A stretch of DNA of 64,000 nucleotides, taken from positions 62,001 through 126,000 of the forward strand of contig NZ_LAVA02000058.1 in assembly GCF_000974985.2 (NCBI RefSeq), in the 5' to 3' direction. The notes beneath the pieces were generated by a model, which saw nothing but the letters and a program-made list of their open reading frames with translations, did no database searches and was not told the origin of the DNA. Below are positions 59,688 through 64,000 of this stretch, piece by piece. The translations under genes were made by a program, and so were the position numbers. Positions within the stretch are counted from its first letter, which is position 1. Each line of letters begins with the position of its first letter. This DNA is from Streptomyces mangrovisoli (GTDB lineage Bacteria > Actinomycetota > Actinomycetes > Streptomycetales > Streptomycetaceae).

Positions 59688-61085
59688 ATGGGCGGTATCA
59701 ACGAACAGGCCCTCGGCGGTCTACGGGAGGCACTCAGGGGATCGGCCGTCGTACCGGGAGAACCGGGGTACGAAGAGGCACGCGCCGCCTACAACGGCAT
59801 GATCGACCGGCGTCCGGCCCTGATCGCGGGGTGCGTCGACGTCACCGACGTACGGACCGTGCTGAACTTCGCGCACGACACCGGACTGGAACTCGCGGTG
59901 CGCGGCGGCGGCCACAGCGGACCGGGGTTGTGCCTGGTCGACGACGGGCTGACGCTCGACCTCTCGCCGATGCGCTGGGTGGACGTCGACCCGGCCGCGG
60001 GGACCGCCCGTGTCGGCGGCGGCACCCAGCTCGGCGATCTCGACCACGCGACCCACGGCTTCGGGCTGGCCACGCCCGCCGGGATCATGTCGACCACCGG
60101 CGTCGGCGGTCTCACGCTCGGCGGCGGCCACGGGCATCTGACCCGCAGGTACGGCCTGACCATCGACAACCTGCTGTCCGCGGATGTGGTCCTCGCCGAC
60201 GGCAGCTACGTCACCGCGTCCGAGACGGACCACCCCGACCTGCTGTGGGCGCTGCGGGGCGGGGGCGGCAACTACGGCGTGGTCACCTCGTTCACGTTCC
60301 GGCTGCACCCCGTCGACACAGTCGGCGTGGGCGTGACCGTCTGGCCCGTCGACCGGACCCGCGAAGTGCTGCAGTGGTACCGGGAGTTCCTCCCGGCGGC
60401 GCCCACGGAGCTCAACGGCTTCTTCGCGCTGCTGACCGTGCCGCCGGGTCCGCCGTTCCCCGAGCCGATCCACGGGCAGAAGATGTGCGGCGTGGTGTGG
60501 TGCTACACGGGCGACGTGACAGGGGACGCCTTCGACAGGGCCCTGACGGCGGTGCAGGCACCCGGCCCGCCCGCGTTCCACTTCACCGCCCCCATGCCGT
60601 ACCCGGCGCTGCAGAGCATGTTCGACGCGCTGATGCCCAAGGGCCTGCAGTGGTACTGGCGGGGAGACTTCTTCGACGAGATCTCCGACGGCGCCGTCGC
60701 GGTGCACGAGAAGTACGGCGAGAACCTGCCCACCGATCTGTCCACGATGCACCTGTACCCGGTCGACGGGGCGACCCGCGAGATCGGTCCGGACGACACG
60801 GCGTGGGCGTATCGGGACGCCACGTGGTCCGGCGTGTTCGCCGGCATCGACCCCGATCCCGCCAACGCGGGCCTGCTCCGCCAGTGGTGCGTCGACTACT
60901 GGACCGAGATGCACCCCCATTCCATGGGCGGCGGCTACATCAACTTCCTCGGCGAACAGGAGGGCGCGGACCGGGTCCAGGGGACCTACCGCGGCCACTA
61001 CGACCGCCTGGCGGCCGTCAAGCGCACCTACGACCCCGAGAACTTCTTCCGGGCCAACCAGAACATCCCACCGGCACCCGCCTGA
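59688..61085 (+). CDS. FAD-linked oxidoreductase of the berberine-bridge-enzyme (BBE) type
   Basis: A 465-residue VAO/PCMH-fold flavoprotein. The FAD domain has LAVRGGGHSGPGLCLVDDG (His for covalent FAD attachment), VGGGTQLGDLDHATHGFGL and GGLTLGGGHGHLTRRYGLTID. The BBE C-terminal motif YDPENFFRANQNIPP is complete. Members oxidise sugars, alcohols or natural-product intermediates with O2. There is no signal peptide. The gene is followed by a strong bidirectional terminator. Confidence 0.9.
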   Translation: MGGINEQALGGLREALRGSAVVPGEPGYEEARAAYNGMIDRRPALIAGCVDVTDVRTVLNFAHDTGLELAVRGGGHSGPGLCLVDDGLTLDLSPMRWVDVDPAAGTARVGGGTQLGDLDHATHGFGLATPAGIMSTTGVGGLTLGGGHGHLTRRYGLTIDNLLSADVVLADGSYVTASETDHPDLLWALRGGGGNYGVVTSFTFRLHPVDTVGVGVTVWPVDRTREVLQWYREFLPAAPTELNGFFALLTVPPGPPFPEPIHGQKMCGVVWCYTGDVTGDAFDRALTAVQAPGPPAFHFTAPMPYPALQSMFDALMPKGLQWYWRGDFFDEISDGAVAVHEKYGENLPTDLSTMHLYPVDGATREIGPDDTAWAYRDATWSGVFAGIDPDPANAGLLRQWCVDYWTEMHPHSMGGGYINFLGEQEGADRVQGTYRGHYDRLAAVKRTYDPENFFRANQNIPPAPA

Positions 61086-61133
61086 GCCACCCCGCGCACC
61101 TGCCGGCGTGGCAACCGGGCCGCGGAACAGCGG

Positions 61134-61162
61134 CGGCCCCACGACAGCGTGTCGTGGGGCCG
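61134..61162. terminator. Bidirectional terminator between the oxidase and the hydrolases
   Basis: CGGCCCCACGACA (61134-61146) and TGTCGTGGGGCCG (61150-61162) form a perfect 13-bp stem with a 3-base loop between two convergent genes. Confidence 0.8.
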
Positions 61163-61192
61163 GCCGGACGGTAGGTGGTGCGTGGGGAGTTG

Positions 61193-62785
61193 TCAGGGCG
61201 CGATCTCGAACTGCGGTGGGTGCAGGCCCGCGAGGCACGAGGTGTCCGCGTGGGTCGGCGAGTCGAAGAACGACGTCGTGATCGACTGCGCGCACGGCGA
61301 CTCGGCGAACGCCACATGGGCGACGTACGGCACCTCGACGACCGTGGGGCGGCTCAACGTGCGGGCGACGTAGGGGCCGTTGCTCGACGCGGTCTGGGCG
61401 TCGAACCCGGCCGACATCACCAGGGTCGGGATGTCGCTGCGCACCACGCTGCGGACGGCGGGCGGTTGGGCGGGGACGTTCCAGGCCCGGCAGTCGGCCT
61501 GGAGGAAGGGCAGTTGGGGTGCGTTGGCGACGACCGAGCGCGGGTAGGTCGGGAACAGGCGGTGGCCCGCCCGGATCACGTCGGACTGGCTCTCGTACGG
61601 CGTCCACTCGCCGCAGAACACGCCGTAGGCGAGGCCGTGGGCGACCCGGCCGACGGCCTGCGGGCTGACCTTGCCGCCGGCCCACTGCTCGGCGATGCGC
61701 TGCGGGTTGCCGTGGGCGAGTTCGTCGATGGAGCGGGGCACACCGGCCGCCACGTGGGTGGCGGAGGTCAGCCAGGTCACCAGGGCGCCGCCGTCCAGCA
61801 CGACCTTCACGGGCCGGCTCTGGCTCGGCACGGTGACCGTCGTGGTGACCGGGTGGGCCTCCAGCTTGCTGACGAGGCGGTCGAAGGTTGCGGACAGGTG
61901 CGGATAGCGGCGGTTGCAGGCAGTCTCCTGCGCGCACGCGGCGAACAGGCCGTCGAAGCCCTCCCGCGCGGCCTTCCAGGTGACCGCTCCCCCGGCCAGG
62001 GACGGCGGCAGCACGCCGTCGATGCCGACCGAGCGGACGCCCTGGGGGTGGGTGCGCATGTAGGTGAGGGCGAGGTCGGTGCCGTAGGAGATGCCGAAGA
62101 CGTTCCACCGCCTGATGCCGAGCGCGACGCGCAGGTCGGCGTAGTCGGCGGCGCTCTCGGTGGTGTTGTAGGCGGCCCGGTCGGGGGTGCGGGAGGTCAC
62201 CTGGTCGCGGCAGGTGCGGGTGGCCCGGACGTGCAGGGCTCCGGTGGACGGCGCGTCGTAGACGAGGCCGACGACCTTGGCGTTGAACTCGTCGATGTTC
62301 GGGCACAGCAGCGCCGGGTCGGCGGAGTAGGTGCCCCGCTGGGACATGAAGATGACGTCACGGTCGCGGTTGAGGCCGCCGTCGATCGCCAACTGGGCCT
62401 CGGAGACGGCGTCGTCGCCCGGTCCGCCCGCGAACCACACGATCGGGTCGGACGCCTGTCGCCGCGTGGCGGCCGGCACGATCGCCACGCTCAGGGTGAT
62501 CTTCCGTCCCTTGGGCCTGGAACGGTTCTCGGGCACGGTGAGGGTGCCGCAGTGGGCCTCGTCCAGGACGGGTACGGGGTCCGCGGTCCTCGGACAGGGG
62601 CCGGGCACGAAGCGGGCGTGACCCGCCGTGCGGGCGACCGTGCCGAGCGGGGTTCCGGCGCCTGGCTCCGCGCCGGCGGGGGTGGCGCCGAGGCCCACGG
62701 CGAGGAGGCCGGCCGTGGCACCGGCGAACGTGGCCGGGAGTCGTCGTGCGGGTCTGTGGCGCCGCGGCGGGCGGGCGGTCGTCAT
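61193..62785 (-). CDS. Secreted alpha/beta hydrolase (tripeptidyl-aminopeptidase/TAP-like), copy 1
   Basis: A 530-residue exported serine hydrolase with a signal peptide of about 42 residues. The nucleophile is in FGISYGTDLALTYM; LVMSAGFDAQTASSNG supplies the acid region, and VPYVAHVAFAESPCA the terminal His region (TAP-like C-terminal domain). It should release short peptides or esters outside the cell. Its start overlaps the stop of the paralogous upstream gene (ATGA). Confidence 0.88.
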   Translation of the reverse strand: MTTARPPRRHRPARRLPATFAGATAGLLAVGLGATPAGAEPGAGTPLGTVARTAGHARFVPGPCPRTADPVPVLDEAHCGTLTVPENRSRPKGRKITLSVAIVPAATRRQASDPIVWFAGGPGDDAVSEAQLAIDGGLNRDRDVIFMSQRGTYSADPALLCPNIDEFNAKVVGLVYDAPSTGALHVRATRTCRDQVTSRTPDRAAYNTTESAADYADLRVALGIRRWNVFGISYGTDLALTYMRTHPQGVRSVGIDGVLPPSLAGGAVTWKAAREGFDGLFAACAQETACNRRYPHLSATFDRLVSKLEAHPVTTTVTVPSQSRPVKVVLDGGALVTWLTSATHVAAGVPRSIDELAHGNPQRIAEQWAGGKVSPQAVGRVAHGLAYGVFCGEWTPYESQSDVIRAGHRLFPTYPRSVVANAPQLPFLQADCRAWNVPAQPPAVRSVVRSDIPTLVMSAGFDAQTASSNGPYVARTLSRPTVVEVPYVAHVAFAESPCAQSITTSFFDSPTHADTSCLAGLHPPQFEIAP

Positions 62786-64000
62786 GCGGTCTCCAGTCGG
62801 GGGGTGATGGTGAAGGGCTGGGGCGCGAGGCCCGCCACACAGCTGGTGTCCGGCGCGGTGGGGTGGAGGAGGAAGGACGTCAACACGTCGGCCGCGCACG
62901 GGGATTGTGGAACGACCCAGTGACCGATGCCGGGGATCAGCACAGCGGTCGAGCGGTGCAGTGTGCGGGCGGCGTACGCGCCCCAACTGGCCCCGGTCTT
63001 GGCGTCGAAGGTGCCGGAGAGCGTGAGCGCCGGGGTGTTGCTGGTGGTCGTCACGCGCTGGACGGCGGTGCGGTCCGGCACGTTCCAGACCCGGCACACG
63101 TCCTTCTCGAAGGGGAGTTGGGGCGCCTGGGCGAGCACGGAGTCCGGGAAGCCGGGGAAGGCCCGGCGGCCCGCCGCGAGCAGGTCGGTCTGCGAGTAGC
63201 CGGGCACCCATTCGGCGCACGCCACGGACTGGGTGAGGCCGTGCGCGAACTCGCCGACGGCGGCCGTGGCTCCGGCCGCGCGGGCCTGCGCGAAGCGGGT
63301 GGGGTTTCCGTGGGCGAGTTCGTCGAGCGCCGCGGGCACGTCGACGGCCGGAACGGCGTTCGCGACCAGGAGGTTGATCAGCGCGCCGCCGTCCAGGACG
63401 ACCTTGACGGGATCTCCGCCGGACGGGGGCGGGACCGTCACCGTCAGCGGGTGGGCCTCCAGGCGCCGCACCTGCTGCGTGAGCGTGCGGGCCGGGTCCG
63501 GGTAGCGGGCGTGGCAACGCGGCTGGTCCGCGCAGGCCTTGAAGATCGCGCCGATGCCTTCCTGGGCGCTGTCCCAGGTCCAGGGCAGGCTGACGATCTG
63601 CGGCGGCACCACGGAGTCGATGGCCACCGAGCGGATGCCCTCGGGGTGACGGCGCAGATAGGTCAGGGCGAGGTCGGTGCCGTAGGAATAGCCGTAGACG
63701 TTCCACCTGTTCAGGTGCAGCGCCCGGCGCAGGTCGGCGAAGTCCGCCGCGTTCTCGGTGGTGTTGTAGGCGCTCAGCTCGACGCCTTCGGAGGTGAGGC
63801 GGTCCCGGCACTCCTTGGCCGCGCGCACCAGGAGGCGTCCGGTCGACGGGGCGTCGTAGGGCAGCCCCACGGAGTCGGCGTAGAAGCGGTCGATCTCGGG
63901 GCAGGTGAGGGCCGGCAGGGAGTGGAGCGTGCCTCGCTGCGCCATGACGATCAGGTCGCGGTCCTGGTTGACGCCGGCGTCGATCAGGAACGGCATGTCG
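62782..64000 (-). CDS. Secreted alpha/beta hydrolase (TAP-like), copy 2, N-terminus outside the window
   Basis: The last 406 residues of a paralogue of the downstream gene. YGYSYGTDLALTYLRRHPEG holds the nucleophile and LSGTFDAKTGASWGAYAA the acid; IPGIGHWVVPQSPCA has His in the classic GHW position. YNTTENAADFADLRRAL and DELAHGNPTRF are shared blocks between the copies. The two genes are translationally coupled. Confidence 0.88.
   Translation of the reverse strand, partial: DMPFLIDAGVNQDRDLIVMAQRGTLHSLPALTCPEIDRFYADSVGLPYDAPSTGRLLVRAAKECRDRLTSEGVELSAYNTTENAADFADLRRALHLNRWNVYGYSYGTDLALTYLRRHPEGIRSVAIDSVVPPQIVSLPWTWDSAQEGIGAIFKACADQPRCHARYPDPARTLTQQVRRLEAHPLTVTVPPPSGGDPVKVVLDGGALINLLVANAVPAVDVPAALDELAHGNPTRFAQARAAGATAAVGEFAHGLTQSVACAEWVPGYSQTDLLAAGRRAFPGFPDSVLAQAPQLPFEKDVCRVWNVPDRTAVQRVTTTSNTPALTLSGTFDAKTGASWGAYAARTLHRSTAVLIPGIGHWVVPQSPCAADVLTSFLLHPTAPDTSCVAGLAPQPFTITPRLETA

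Overview
The window is very GC-rich, uses codons with G/C at nearly every third position, and is packed with actinobacterial hallmarks (DUF5994, STAS-GNAT fusion, ROK regulators, Rieske/acyl-CoA dehydrogenase cluster, DasR-type operators, GTG/TTG starts, ATGA/GTGA overlaps). It is best read as chromosomal DNA of a Streptomyces or a very close relative. No rRNA, tRNA, CRISPR array or intact insertion sequence is visible. The two end genes are cut: a PotD-like binding protein at base 1 and an alpha/beta hydrolase at base 64000.

Layout. (1) 1-9.6 kb: a catabolic cluster. A Rieske oxygenase and a polyamine/betaine-type binding protein read leftwards. An unknown protein, a NuoF-like flavoprotein, a ferredoxin, an ADP-forming acyl-CoA synthetase, two near-duplicate acyl-CoA dehydrogenases and a TetR regulator read rightwards. 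Two TetR-type palindromes lie in the divergent gap. (2) 9.8-17.8 kb: DUF5994 and STAS-GNAT proteins, then a fermentative set adhE-pflB-pflA, unusual for a streptomycete. (3) 18-30 kb: a membrane-anchored ligand-binding protein, a GH18 chitinase behind two DasR-like sites, a serine hydrolase, a domain-permuted GH3 enzyme divergent from a ROK regulator, a second ROK regulator and a deacetylase-like lipoprotein. (4) 30-40 kb: small metabolic and resistance genes (DHFR-like, MFS pump with TetR), a palindromic mini-element, an FAD monooxygenase, a GT28/CE4 pair and a BlaI/M56 pair, with BlaI-like operators in front of both units.

(5) 40.4-52.8 kb is the most interesting part: what looks like a complete organosulfur salvage locus. 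Leftwards it encodes a GNAT acetyltransferase and an MsnO8-type flavin monooxygenase. Rightwards it encodes a peptide-type ABC importer (binding protein, two permeases, one fused double ATPase), a membrane dipeptidase and two more flavin monooxygenases, one NtaA/CmoJ-like. The regulatory DNA supports a sulfur role. A SAM-IV-like riboswitch lies directly downstream of a clear promoter, followed by a cysteine-rich leader peptide (RLHVD core), an 18-bp pyrimidine-rich tandem repeat and a hairpin. A second Cys-rich leader (RRHVD core) precedes the two monooxygenases, and a third short ORF ending Cys-Cys precedes the leftward pair. By analogy with the Bacillus ytm/cmo S-alkyl-cysteine pathway, the genes could import S-modified cysteine peptides, cleave them, N-acetylate the product and oxidatively release usable sulfur.

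(6) 53-64 kb: a CtaG-like membrane protein, a HEAT-repeat protein, a COG4705 membrane protein, a DinB-like protein overlapping a convergent LysR gene, an NTF2-like protein, an acidic protein with a hexanucleotide microsatellite, a BBE-type flavin oxidase and two tandem secreted hydrolases.
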